Assembly (NCBI GenBank): GCA_026984915.1
Contig: JALSRG010000113.1
Location: forward strand, 29,976 to 93,975
DNA: 64,000 nucleotides
Direction of reading: 5' to 3'
Source of the DNA: Marinosulfonomonas sp.
GTDB taxonomy: Bacteria; Pseudomonadota; Alphaproteobacteria; Rhodobacterales; Rhodobacteraceae
Shown: positions 25,070 to 33,337 of the stretch, one piece after another
Position numbering within the stretch: position 1 is the first letter of the stretch
How the letters are laid out: every line of letters starts with the position of its first letter
The notes under the pieces: generated by a model
What the model was told of the DNA's origin: nothing
Database searches by the model: none
Seen by the model: only the letters and a program-made list of their open reading frames with translations
Translations under genes and position numbers: made by a program

Positions 25070-25942
25070 ATGAAAAACAGATCGCTGAAAGGCGCATTTG
25101 GTTTGGCAACCGTAACGGTTTTGGCATTTGGAGCCGTTTCAGCTATGGCTGAGACGCCTCCGAAAAAGGCAGAGCTTGTTGTCAATGAAGACACAAAACT
25201 GGTAACCGAAACAACGCCGAAAGAAGGCATATCCAATCTGGAAAAAGCCTATGATGGCTGGCGCTTTCGCTCTTCTGAAACCCAGGCGGTTCAGGCGGAC
25301 GATTTTGACAATCCCGGAATGATTTTTGTCGATCAGGCTCTGGACCAGTGGAACGCGGTAGACGGGACAGAAGGAAAATCCTGTGCCTCATGCCACGGAA
25401 CACCGGAAGAGAGCATGAAAGGCGTTCGGGCATCCTATCCGAAATGGGATGATTCCATGGGCAAGGTTGCCACGATCGAAATGGAAATCAACAACTGCCG
25501 GACAAATCGCATGGGGGCCGAGGCCTGGAAATACACCGGTGGCAAAATGACCGCGATGAATGCCTTGATCACATTGCAGTCTCGTGGAATGCCGGTTGAT
25601 GTTGCGATTGATGGCAAGGCCAAGCCAACCTGGGAACATGGCAAGGAAATGTATTACACCCGCACAGGCCAGTTGGAACTGTCCTGCGCAAGCTGCCATG
25701 AACAGCACTATGGTGATCGCATCCGTGCTGAAATTCTCAGTCAGGGCCAGATCAACGGGTTCCCGGCCTATCGTCTGAAGAACGGCAAGCTGAACAGCAT
25801 TCATGCCCGTTTCAAAGGCTGCGTCCGTGATACCAGGGCAGAGACATACAAGCCTGGGAGCGATGATTTCGTTGCGCTCGAGCTTTATGTTGCCTCACGC
25901 GGTAACGGCCTGTCCGTGACCGGACCTTCGGTGCGGAACTAA
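25070..25942 (+). CDS. soxA: Diheme cytochrome c SoxA
   Basis: A 290-residue L-cysteine S-thiosulfotransferase catalytic subunit. After a signal peptide of about 26 residues ending ...AVSAMA it has two heme-binding CASCH motifs (GKSCASCHG near residue 106 and LSCASCHEQ near 207), so it is the diheme type. The active-site cysteine, a heme ligand modified to cysteine persulfide in homologues, is in ARFKGCVRDTRAETY near residue 248. It is encoded 30 bases after soxZ. A GC-rich hairpin follows before soxB. Confidence 0.96.
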   Translation: MKNRSLKGAFGLATVTVLAFGAVSAMAETPPKKAELVVNEDTKLVTETTPKEGISNLEKAYDGWRFRSSETQAVQADDFDNPGMIFVDQALDQWNAVDGTEGKSCASCHGTPEESMKGVRASYPKWDDSMGKVATIEMEINNCRTNRMGAEAWKYTGGKMTAMNALITLQSRGMPVDVAIDGKAKPTWEHGKEMYYTRTGQLELSCASCHEQHYGDRIRAEILSQGQINGFPAYRLKNGKLNSIHARFKGCVRDTRAETYKPGSDDFVALELYVASRGNGLSVTGPSVRN

Positions 25943-25949
25943 ACCTCTT

Positions 25950-25976
25950 GCTCTGCCCCTCTTGGTGGGGCAGAGC
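25950..25976 (+). promoter_or_regulatory. Hairpin between soxA and soxB
   Basis: Perfect ten-base arms GCTCTGCCCC (25950-25959) and GGGGCAGAGC (25967-25976) with a seven-base loop lie eight bases after the soxA stop. There is no U-run, so partial termination or an mRNA processing/stability role is more likely than full termination. Confidence 0.6.
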
Positions 25977-26078
25977 GCATCATTCTTTTGTCCATTTATC
26001 AGAAGTTATGCACCACGGATGGGCTGTTGTTGTCTCTCCGGCAGATGGTGTCACCGAAACGAACCAGGAGAGTGAACT

Positions 26079-27776
26079 ATGATTTCGCGCCGTGATTTTT
26101 TGCAGGCAACGGTTGCCGCTTCGGCCATATATGGGGTGTCCGGTGTGGGCAATTGGGCCCGTTTGGCTGCCCAACAGGCCTTGACCCAGGATCAATTGCT
26201 GAATTTTGATACCTTCGGCAATGTGACCCTTATCCATGTTACAGACATCCACGGGCAGTTGAAGCCGACCTATTTTCGCGAACCGGAAATCAACCTTGGT
26301 GTTGGCCAGGTAAAAGGCAAACCACCGCATGTGACCGGTGAAGATTTCCTGAAAATGTTTGATCTGAAACCCGGAACGCCGGAAGCCTACGCTCTGACAT
26401 ATGTCGATTTTGTTTCGCTCGCCAAAACCTATGGCAGAATGGGCGGGCTGGATCGTGTCGCGACCGTGATCAATTCCATTCGTGCCGATCGCCCCGACGC
26501 ATTGCTGCTGGATGGCGGCGATACCTGGCATGGCTCTTACACCTGCCTCAAGACCGATGCGCAGGATATGGTCAACGTGATGAACAAACTGAAACCCGAT
26601 GCCATGACCTTCCACTGGGAATTCACGCTGGGTTCGGACCGGGTTCGCGAAATCGTCGAGGGTCTGCCGTTCGCCGCCATGGGGCAGAATATTTTTGACA
26701 ATGAGTGGAATGAACCTTCGGAAGATTTCGTAGATTATGAAATCTTTGAGCGGGGCGGTGTCAAGATTGCCGTTATCGGTCAGGCCTTCCCCTATATGCC
26801 AATTGCCAACCCCGGCTGGATGTTTCCGGAGTATTCCTTTGGCATTCACGATGAGCGGATGCAGGAAATGGTTGATGAGGTGCGCGGGGCGGGTGCAGAC
26901 CTTGTTGTCTGCCTCAGCCACAACGGTTTTGATGTGGACCGCAAGATGGCCAGCAAAGTCACGGGGATCGACATTATCCTGACCGGCCACACCCATGATG
27001 CGCTGCCCGAGCCGGTCATGGTTGGCGATACGATGCTGATAGCATCAGGGTCTAACGGCAAGTTTGTAACACGTCTTGATCTGGACGTGCGCGATGGCCG
27101 CATGATGGGCTTCCGGCACAAGCTGATCCCGGTCTTCTCGGATGTCATCGAGGCGGACAAAGACGTTGCAGCCGCAATTGATGCCGAACGCGCGCCCTAT
27201 GAGGCGGAAATGGCCGAAGTTCTGGGCCATACCGACAGCCTGATCTACCGTCGTGGTAATTTCAACGGTACGTGGGATGATCTGATATGCAACGCCCTGA
27301 TTGAAGAGCGCGAGGCCGATATTGCCCTTAGCCCAGGGTTTCGTTGGGGGCCGAGCCTGATTCCCGGAGATCCGATCACCCGCGAAGACCTGTATAATGC
27401 GACCTCGATGACCTATCCGAATGCCTATCGCTCGGAAATGACCGGCGAAACAATCAAGGTCATTCTCGAAGATGTGGCAGACAATCTTTTCAACCCCGAT
27501 CCCTATTACCAGCAAGGGGGTGACATGGTGCGTGTGGGTGGCATGGGCTACCATATTGATGTCAGCAAACCACAGGGGTCACGGCTGAGTAACATGACCC
27601 TGTTGAAAACCGGAGAAGCCATTGATCCGGCTAAGAAATATGTCGTGTCCGGCTGGGCTTCGGTCCGTGAGGGCACCGAGGGCCCGCCAATCTTTGAGGT
27701 GGTTGAAAACTATATCAAACGTGTTGGTACCGTCCATGTTGACCCCAACAAATCAGTCAAAGTAAGCGGCGCCTGA
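26079..27776 (+). CDS. soxB: Thiosulfohydrolase SoxB
   Basis: A 565-residue periplasmic dimanganese hydrolase that releases sulfate from SoxY-cysteine S-thiosulfonate. The N-terminus MISRRDFLQATVAASAIYGV is a Tat signal. Metallophosphatase-type metal motifs are HVTDIHGQLKP (near residue 51), LLDGGDTWHGS (near 145), LSHNGFDVD (near 280) and TGHTHDALPE (near 305). The C-terminal 5'-nucleotidase-like domain is complete. It is separated from soxA by 136 bases that carry a hairpin, and the start has SD AGGAG. Confidence 0.96.
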   Translation: MISRRDFLQATVAASAIYGVSGVGNWARLAAQQALTQDQLLNFDTFGNVTLIHVTDIHGQLKPTYFREPEINLGVGQVKGKPPHVTGEDFLKMFDLKPGTPEAYALTYVDFVSLAKTYGRMGGLDRVATVINSIRADRPDALLLDGGDTWHGSYTCLKTDAQDMVNVMNKLKPDAMTFHWEFTLGSDRVREIVEGLPFAAMGQNIFDNEWNEPSEDFVDYEIFERGGVKIAVIGQAFPYMPIANPGWMFPEYSFGIHDERMQEMVDEVRGAGADLVVCLSHNGFDVDRKMASKVTGIDIILTGHTHDALPEPVMVGDTMLIASGSNGKFVTRLDLDVRDGRMMGFRHKLIPVFSDVIEADKDVAAAIDAERAPYEAEMAEVLGHTDSLIYRRGNFNGTWDDLICNALIEEREADIALSPGFRWGPSLIPGDPITREDLYNATSMTYPNAYRSEMTGETIKVILEDVADNLFNPDPYYQQGGDMVRVGGMGYHIDVSKPQGSRLSNMTLLKTGEAIDPAKKYVVSGWASVREGTEGPPIFEVVENYIKRVGTVHVDPNKSVKVSGA

Positions 27777-27855
27777 GTGATGCGTCAAGACGCGCATGGA
27801 CATATTCAGGTTTCCTAATGTAACCAAAGCCAACTTCGAAAAGGAGGAGGAGGCA

Positions 27856-29124
27856 ATGACCAAGAATTCAGGAGCAGGGGCGACACGCCGTGGATTTCTG
27901 AAGGCCGGCCTGGCTGCAGGTGGAGCGCTGGCAGCGGGCAGAACCGCATCAGCGGCAACCAGTGATCCGGCGATTACCGAAATACAGCCGTGGAACAGTG
28001 AATCCGGCGACCCGGTGGATTTTGCCCCTTACGGCAAGCCCTCGGAATATGAGAGCGAGGCCATACGGCGTTCGGTTCCCTGGCTGACGGCTGATCCGAT
28101 CTCCTCGATCAACTTTACGCCTTTGCATAAACTGGACGGCACGATCACACCAAACGGTTTGTGCTTTGAGCGCCACCATGCCGGGGCGGCCCATGTGGAC
28201 CCGTCCAAACACCGCCTGATGATCAACGGGCTGGTCGACAAGCCTCTTGTTTTCACCATGGAAGATCTGATGCGGTTCCCGCGTGAGAACTACATCTACT
28301 TTCTGGAGTGTGCGGCCAATTCCGGCATGGAATGGCGTGGTGCCCAGTTGAATGGTTGCCAGTTCACCCACGGAATGATCCATAACGTCATGTACACGGG
28401 CGTTCCGCTGCGTCTGTTGCTTGAAGAGGCCGGCGTGAAAACGAACGGCAAATGGCTGCTGGCCGAAGGGGCTGATGCCAGTGCGATGACACGCTCGATC
28501 CCGATTGAAAAAGCAATGGATGACTGCCTGGTTGCCTTCAAGATGAATGGCGAGGCCCTGCGGGTTGAGCAAGGCTACCCCCTGCGCCTGGTGGTTCCCG
28601 GCTGGGAAGGCAATATGTGGATCAAATGGCTGCGCCGCTTTGAGGTGGGGGATCAGCCATGGCAACAGCGCGAAGAAACCAGTAAATATACGGACTTGCT
28701 GGAAGACGGAAAGGCGCGGCGCTTTACCTGGGTCATGGATGCCAAATCGGTGATCACCAGCCCCAGCCCACAGGCGCCGATCACGCATGGCAAAGGTCCG
28801 ACCATTGTGACCGGCATTGCCTGGTCCGGCCGGGGTACGGTTCCGCGTGTGGATGTGACCATTGACGGCGGCAAGAACTGGTACAAGGCCCGTATGGCCG
28901 GCCCCAGCATGGATAAGGCCATGCACCGCTTTTATTTCGAGTTCGATTGGGATGGCCGCCCGCTCTTGCTGCAAAGCCGGGCCCATGACAGTACCGGATA
29001 TGTACAGCCGACCAAGGATGAGTTGCGCAAATTCCGGGGGGTGAACTCGATCTATCACAATAATGGTATCCAGACCTGGTATGTGAATGAAAAAGGAGAG
29101 GCTGAAAATGTCGAAATTTCTTAA
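27856..29124 (+). CDS. soxC: Sulfane dehydrogenase molybdenum subunit SoxC
   Basis: A 422-residue sulfite-oxidase-family protein. The N-terminus has a Tat motif (ATRRGFLKAGLAAGG). The molybdenum-coordinating cysteine is in FLECAANSGMEWRG near residue 157, and the C-terminal dimerisation domain is intact. With SoxD it removes six electrons from SoxY-bound sulfane sulfur. A long AAAGGAGGAGGAGG tract supports ATG 27856 rather than the in-frame ATG 20 codons earlier. It overlaps soxD by 17 bases. Confidence 0.96.
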   Translation: MTKNSGAGATRRGFLKAGLAAGGALAAGRTASAATSDPAITEIQPWNSESGDPVDFAPYGKPSEYESEAIRRSVPWLTADPISSINFTPLHKLDGTITPNGLCFERHHAGAAHVDPSKHRLMINGLVDKPLVFTMEDLMRFPRENYIYFLECAANSGMEWRGAQLNGCQFTHGMIHNVMYTGVPLRLLLEEAGVKTNGKWLLAEGADASAMTRSIPIEKAMDDCLVAFKMNGEALRVEQGYPLRLVVPGWEGNMWIKWLRRFEVGDQPWQQREETSKYTDLLEDGKARRFTWVMDAKSVITSPSPQAPITHGKGPTIVTGIAWSGRGTVPRVDVTIDGGKNWYKARMAGPSMDKAMHRFYFEFDWDGRPLLLQSRAHDSTGYVQPTKDELRKFRGVNSIYHNNGIQTWYVNEKGEAENVEIS

Positions 29125-30190
29125 GACAACAGTCGCGGCTTCTCTGGCGTCCGCGTTCTTTTCCAGCGCCGTTCTGGCCGAACCTCTGGGGTTGGGCCGG
29201 CAGGCAACCGATGAGGAAGTGGCCGCCTGGAACATTGATATCCGCCCCGATGGGCAAGGGCTTCCGGTTGGCCGCGGAAATGTGGCGGACGGTGAGGAAA
29301 TCTTTGCCGAGAACTGCGCTATCTGCCACGGCGATTTCGGCGAAGGTGTTGATCGTTGGCCGGTGCTGTCCGGCGGGCAGGGCTCGCTTACAGATGCCCG
29401 GCCGGTGAAAACCATCGGGTCATATTGGCCATATCTTTCAACGGTTTATGACTATATTCACCGGGCGATGCCTTTTGGAAACGCACGTTCTCTGTCCGAT
29501 GATGAAATCTATGCCATCGTGGCCTATCTTCTCTACGTGAACGATATGGTTGATGATGACTTTGAGCTCAGCAACGAGAATTTCACATCTATCAAAATGC
29601 CGAATGAGCCGAATTTCTTCATGGATGATCGGGACACGACAGAAGTTCCGGCATTTTCACATGATGTTTGCATGGAAAACTGCAAGCCGGAAGTGGAGAT
29701 CACCAAAAGGGCAGCGATTGTTGATGTGACACCGGAAGAGACAGCGGCAAAGGCCGCCGCACAAGATGCCAAAGCCGAAGAGAGTGCGCCGGCCGCCGCT
29801 GATGGCCAGACCACAACCGAAGCAGCGGCAGAACCGGCCGCAACCGAACAGGCAACAGATGCTCCGGACCCGGAACTGATTGCCAAGGGTGAAAAGGTTT
29901 TCAAGAAGTGCAAGGCCTGTCACCAGATCGGCGAGGGGGCATCAAACAGAACCGGGCCTATCCTGACCGGTGTTGTCGGCCGGCCCGCGGCCTCGGTTGA
30001 GGGTTTCAAATACTCAAAGGGCATGAAGGAAATGGCCGGTGAAGGGCTGATATGGGATGAGGCCAATCTTGATCAGTTTCTCACCAAGCCCAAGGCCTTT
30101 GTAAAGAAAACCAAAATGGGTTTTGCCGGCTTGAAGAAGGAAGGCGATCGTGCGGCGATCATTGCCTACCTGAAGTCGGTTGCGCCATAA
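29108..30190 (+). CDS. soxD: Diheme cytochrome c subunit SoxD
   Basis: A 360-residue electron-accepting partner of SoxC. After a signal peptide (MSKFLKTTVAASLASAFFSSAVLA), the N-terminal cytochrome domain carries CAICH (ENCAICHGDFGEG, near residue 70). An Ala/Glu/Thr-rich linker follows at about residues 205-255, then a C-terminal cytochrome c domain with CKACH (KKCKACHQIGEG, near 270). GGAGAGG precedes ATG 29108. The low-complexity linker separates the two hemes and is typical of the family. It is the last gene of this operon; soxE and soxF do not follow. Confidence 0.95.
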   Translation: MSKFLKTTVAASLASAFFSSAVLAEPLGLGRQATDEEVAAWNIDIRPDGQGLPVGRGNVADGEEIFAENCAICHGDFGEGVDRWPVLSGGQGSLTDARPVKTIGSYWPYLSTVYDYIHRAMPFGNARSLSDDEIYAIVAYLLYVNDMVDDDFELSNENFTSIKMPNEPNFFMDDRDTTEVPAFSHDVCMENCKPEVEITKRAAIVDVTPEETAAKAAAQDAKAEESAPAAADGQTTTEAAAEPAATEQATDAPDPELIAKGEKVFKKCKACHQIGEGASNRTGPILTGVVGRPAASVEGFKYSKGMKEMAGEGLIWDEANLDQFLTKPKAFVKKTKMGFAGLKKEGDRAAIIAYLKSVAP

Positions 30191-30215
30191 GGTTGCGCAG
30201 ATACAGGCAAGCCGG

Positions 30216-30255
30216 AAAACCCGTCGCTTTGAAAAAGGCGGCGGGTTTTCGTTTT
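30216..30255 (+). terminator. Terminator of the sox operon
   Basis: Arms AAAACCCGTCGC (30216-30227) and GCGGCGGGTTTT (30238-30249) pair with one G-U and are followed by CGTTTT. It lies 25 bases after soxD, and the A/T-rich arm ends could let it act on the opposing ArsR transcript as well. Confidence 0.82.
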
Positions 30256-30276
30256 ATATCGCTTTGGTGAAATCGC

Positions 30277-30621
30277 CTAACTGCGCCCACCGCAAAACAT
30301 GGTGTAAACCAGATCAATCATTTTCCGCGCTTTTGGATCTGACAGGGCATAATACATGGTTTTGCCTTCACGACGGCAGGTCACCAGCCCCTCGTTTCTC
30401 AGCCGTGAAAGCTGTTGGCTGACGGCGGCCTGACGCGAAGACAATAGTTGCTCCAGTTCTGTCACGGAGCGTTCCCGCGAACAGAGGTAACAAAGGATCA
30501 TCAAACGCCCCTCATGGCTCAGGGCTTTCATGAAATTGGAGGCGGTTTCTGCCTGCCCCACCATTGTGTCCGCATCTACCGGTTCCGGGTAGTTTTCACT
30601 GATCTTTTCAACCGAGGCCAT
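30277..30621 (-). CDS. Second SoxR-like ArsR-family repressor
   Basis: A 114-residue winged-helix protein closely similar to the soxR product of this locus: ALSHEGRLMILCYLCSRERSVTELEQLLSSRQAAVSQQLSRLRNEGLVTCRREGKTMYYAL. It keeps the ILC and C-terminal MFC cysteines of persulfide-sensing ArsR proteins and adds two more (YLC, VTC). ATG 30621 is chosen on homology; ATG 30633 is possible, and a longer frame exists but has no SD. It lies 120 bases after an MFS gene on the same strand and converges with soxD. Targets might be sox, the MFS gene or both. Confidence 0.85.
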   Translation of the reverse strand: MASVEKISENYPEPVDADTMVGQAETASNFMKALSHEGRLMILCYLCSRERSVTELEQLLSSRQAAVSQQLSRLRNEGLVTCRREGKTMYYALSDPKARKMIDLVYTMFCGGRS

Positions 30622-30740
30622 CACTCTTGGCATCCTTTTTTCGCGCGCATGCAGTTCGTCGGGCTTTTCTAACAAAATTTCTAACTGATTGCGAGAGCGT
30701 CGCAATTTCGTGATCTGCCGCGATTTTTCCGCCCAGAAAT

Positions 30741-31952
30741 TCACAAGCCCTGACGCGAGGGAGACGTCGCGCGAAAGACGATCAGACAGACGGCCATCAA
30801 CAGCATCGACAGTAAAAACGGCGCGCCCGGTAAATAGACAGGTGCCTCTGACCCGCTGAAAAATGCGAAGGTTTGCGTCATGAGAAGGGGGGAAAGGATC
30901 ATGCCGACCGAACTGACACTGGACAACAGCCCCTGCAACTCACCCTGCTGGTTGTCGGCAACGCGGCGCGACATTATGCCTTGCAATGCTGGTGTTGCAA
31001 TGCCGCCCAGGGCCGCAAAAGGTGTAAAGGCCAGAATAATCCAGCCGTTGGGGATGAGGGCGATCAGAAAGAAGGCGATAATGCTCAGTGTGAACCCGAG
31101 CCTGACAGTTCGTTCCTCGCCCAGACGGGGCAGTATTGCACGGATAAGCCCTCCCTGAACCAGGGCTACAGAGACACCGAACAATGCCAGGGAATAGCCG
31201 ACCATAGCCGGGGACCAATCAAATTTTTCCCGGGTGAAATAGGCCCATACCGCCGGATAAACGAAAAAGGCGATCTGGTTCAGAAACACCACGACCAACA
31301 AGGTCCGCAATCCGGATAACCGGCCGATTTGCCGCAGCGCCCCCAAGGGATTGGCCCGCCGCCATTCAAAGGGGCGCTGCAGATCTTTTCGCAGGCTTTC
31401 CGGCAGAACAAGGACACCAAAGAAAAAATTTGCCAGAGCAAGGGCCGCCGCCCCGACAAAGGGCGCACGCGGGCCAAAGGCGGCCAACAGCCCGCCCAGA
31501 ACCGGCCCCAGGACAAATCCGACACCAAAGGCAGCACTTACAAGGCCAAAATTCTTGGCCTTTTCTCCGGGTTTTGAGACATCCGCGATAAAGGCCGTGG
31601 CGGTAGATTGTGTCGCGGATGAAATTCCGCCGAAAATGCGCCCGGCAAGCAATAGCCAGACCGTTCCGGCAAGTGCCATCACCAGATAATCCAGCGCCAT
31701 GGTGAACATCGAGATCAGCAGCACCGGCCGGCGGCCAAACCTGTCGGACAGATTACCGACAACCGGCGAGAAGAGAAACTGCATCACCGCAAAGGACGTG
31801 GCCAGAACGCCCCCCCACATGGCTGCATGTGCCAGATCAGAGCCGGTGACATCCCGGATAAGGTCCGGCATCACCGGCATGATGATGCCAATGCCCATCG
31901 CATCAATCACCAAGGTGATGATGATGAATATCAGGGGCAGGCGGTCGGGCAT
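30741..31952 (-). CDS. MFS transporter, TetA/DHA1-like
   Basis: A 403-residue major facilitator with twelve predicted spans. The DHA1 drug:proton antiporter motif A is GNLSDRFGRRPVLL between spans 2 and 3 (near residue 70), and the motif C-like segment FGVGFVLGPVLGG lies in span 5, so export by proton antiport is likely. The substrate is unknown. It lies 55 bases after pcaB on the same strand, so it may be the end of the aromatic operon, or may go with the downstream ArsR gene. ATG 31952 is preferred over a GTG eleven codons earlier. Confidence 0.85.
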   Translation of the reverse strand: MPDRLPLIFIIITLVIDAMGIGIIMPVMPDLIRDVTGSDLAHAAMWGGVLATSFAVMQFLFSPVVGNLSDRFGRRPVLLISMFTMALDYLVMALAGTVWLLLAGRIFGGISSATQSTATAFIADVSKPGEKAKNFGLVSAAFGVGFVLGPVLGGLLAAFGPRAPFVGAAALALANFFFGVLVLPESLRKDLQRPFEWRRANPLGALRQIGRLSGLRTLLVVVFLNQIAFFVYPAVWAYFTREKFDWSPAMVGYSLALFGVSVALVQGGLIRAILPRLGEERTVRLGFTLSIIAFFLIALIPNGWIILAFTPFAALGGIATPALQGIMSRRVADNQQGELQGLLSSVSSVGMILSPLLMTQTFAFFSGSEAPVYLPGAPFLLSMLLMAVCLIVFRATSPSRQGL

Positions 31953-31995
31953 GAAGGGATCCTGTGCGCGGTGAGTCCACGACACTTAGAAAGCT

Positions 31996-32009
31996 GAACT
32001 GAATAGTTC
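31996..32009. promoter_or_regulatory. Short inverted repeat before the MFS gene
   Basis: GAACT-GAAT-AGTTC (31996-32009) lies 43 bases upstream of the MFS start and touches the pcaB stop. An ATAGTT half-site also recurs at the pobA palindrome. It may be an operator; weak. Confidence 0.25.
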
Positions 32010-33336
32010 AAATAGTTTTTGCGGTGCGGGCAAAGTTTTCCGCGTTCTCAGGGGCGCGGCCCAATTGCAGTTCGGGCGAAAAAACTGCGGTCAGATCCAA
32101 TTCCGGCCAACGTGCTTTTGCCAATTGCCGCAACGGATGCGCTTCCAGTTTAGCCTGCCTGCAAAGCTCTTTCACCGCTTTCTGGGCGTCCGGCCGCGGC
32201 ATTACCCGGCTCAGTGAAAAACTGAGTGATTCCGCATAAATCTGATCTGTCCCGTCATTCAGGTGCGCAGCCATCCTGTCAGGGTTGGGCCGCAACGCAG
32301 GGCTGATCTCCTGCGCGGCCGAGAGGGCGCGGGCGCAGCACATGCAGATCTGCGGCAGATTCAGCCACTCAAGCATCCAGGCCGCCCCGTCGCGTTGTTC
32401 CCGGTGTAGAACCGCCCCATGCATGGCCCCGTTCAGCGCAAGGATATGCCGTGACAGCGTGACCAGCAAAGACGGCAAGACAGGGTTGCTTTTTTGCGGC
32501 ATGGTTGAGGAACCACCGCCTGTTTCCAGCGTGACTTCACCGATCTGGCTGTGGGTCAACAGCAACAGATCCTCACCCATCTTGCCCAGGCTGCATGTCA
32601 GGTTTGTCATCCAGCCGGACAGCTCGGCCAATGTGTCGCGCTGACTGTGCCAACTGCCGTCTGCCTTCTCCAGCCCCAGAGCGCGGGCCAGTTGCTCGGT
32701 CAGTTCCGGCCCTTTGTCGCCAATGACGGAAAGCGTTCCGGCTGCCCCGGACAGGCTGATCTGCAACAGGCGCGGCTTCAGTTCCAGCAGGCGCAACCGA
32801 TGGCGCAGCAGGGGCTGGCCCCAACTTGTAACCACCGCCCCGAATGTGGTGGGCGTGGCGGTCTGCCCCCAGGTGCGGGCCGGCATGACCAGATGCGCGT
32901 GTCTTCCGGCAAGCAGGCCAAGGGCGCGGATCAATGCAACAAGGCGCGCGTCCAGAATGGTCAGAACCTGACGCAGGCGCAAAACCAGACCGGTGTCCAT
33001 AATGTCCTGTGACGTGGCCCCCCAGTGGACAAACTGGGCATGTTCCGGGGCGTCCATGGCCTTGCGAAAGGCCTGCACCAGCGCCGGAACCGGAACGGCC
33101 GATCGCCCGGTTTCGGTGGCAAGCCCGCCCGGGTCGATCTGCAATTCAAGGCTGGCGCGGTGGATGAATTCGCCGCTTTCTTCAGGAATGATCCCCAGCT
33201 TGCCCTGGGTCTTGGCCAGTGCCCCTTCCACCAGCAGCATGGCGCGCACCTCTGCGCTGTCACTGAACAGCTTTCCGACTTCGGCATCATGCAGAAGATG
33301 GCGGTAGATTTCACTGTCGAACGGCGAGGCCGGCAT
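32008..33336 (-). CDS. pcaB: 3-carboxy-cis,cis-muconate cycloisomerase
   Basis: A 442-residue member of the fumarase/aspartase superfamily that lactonises 3-carboxymuconate to 4-carboxymuconolactone in the protocatechuate branch. The superfamily signature is GGSSTMPQKSNP (near residue 275). The N-terminal FDSEIYRHLLHDAEVGKLFSDSAEVRAML and the FVHWGATSQDIMDTG segment (near 100) are typical of PcaB. It starts one base after the BKACE stop, which implies cotranslation. It is the last pathway gene in the cluster. Confidence 0.94.
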   Translation of the reverse strand: MPASPFDSEIYRHLLHDAEVGKLFSDSAEVRAMLLVEGALAKTQGKLGIIPEESGEFIHRASLELQIDPGGLATETGRSAVPVPALVQAFRKAMDAPEHAQFVHWGATSQDIMDTGLVLRLRQVLTILDARLVALIRALGLLAGRHAHLVMPARTWGQTATPTTFGAVVTSWGQPLLRHRLRLLELKPRLLQISLSGAAGTLSVIGDKGPELTEQLARALGLEKADGSWHSQRDTLAELSGWMTNLTCSLGKMGEDLLLLTHSQIGEVTLETGGGSSTMPQKSNPVLPSLLVTLSRHILALNGAMHGAVLHREQRDGAAWMLEWLNLPQICMCCARALSAAQEISPALRPNPDRMAAHLNDGTDQIYAESLSFSLSRVMPRPDAQKAVKELCRQAKLEAHPLRQLAKARWPELDLTAVFSPELQLGRAPENAENFARTAKTI

Positions 33337-33337
33337 G

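Noticed and set aside
27949..29415. Minus-strand frame of nearly 490 codons across soxC and soxD
   Set aside because: It crosses two firmly identified sox genes on the opposite strand and has no SD or family resemblance.
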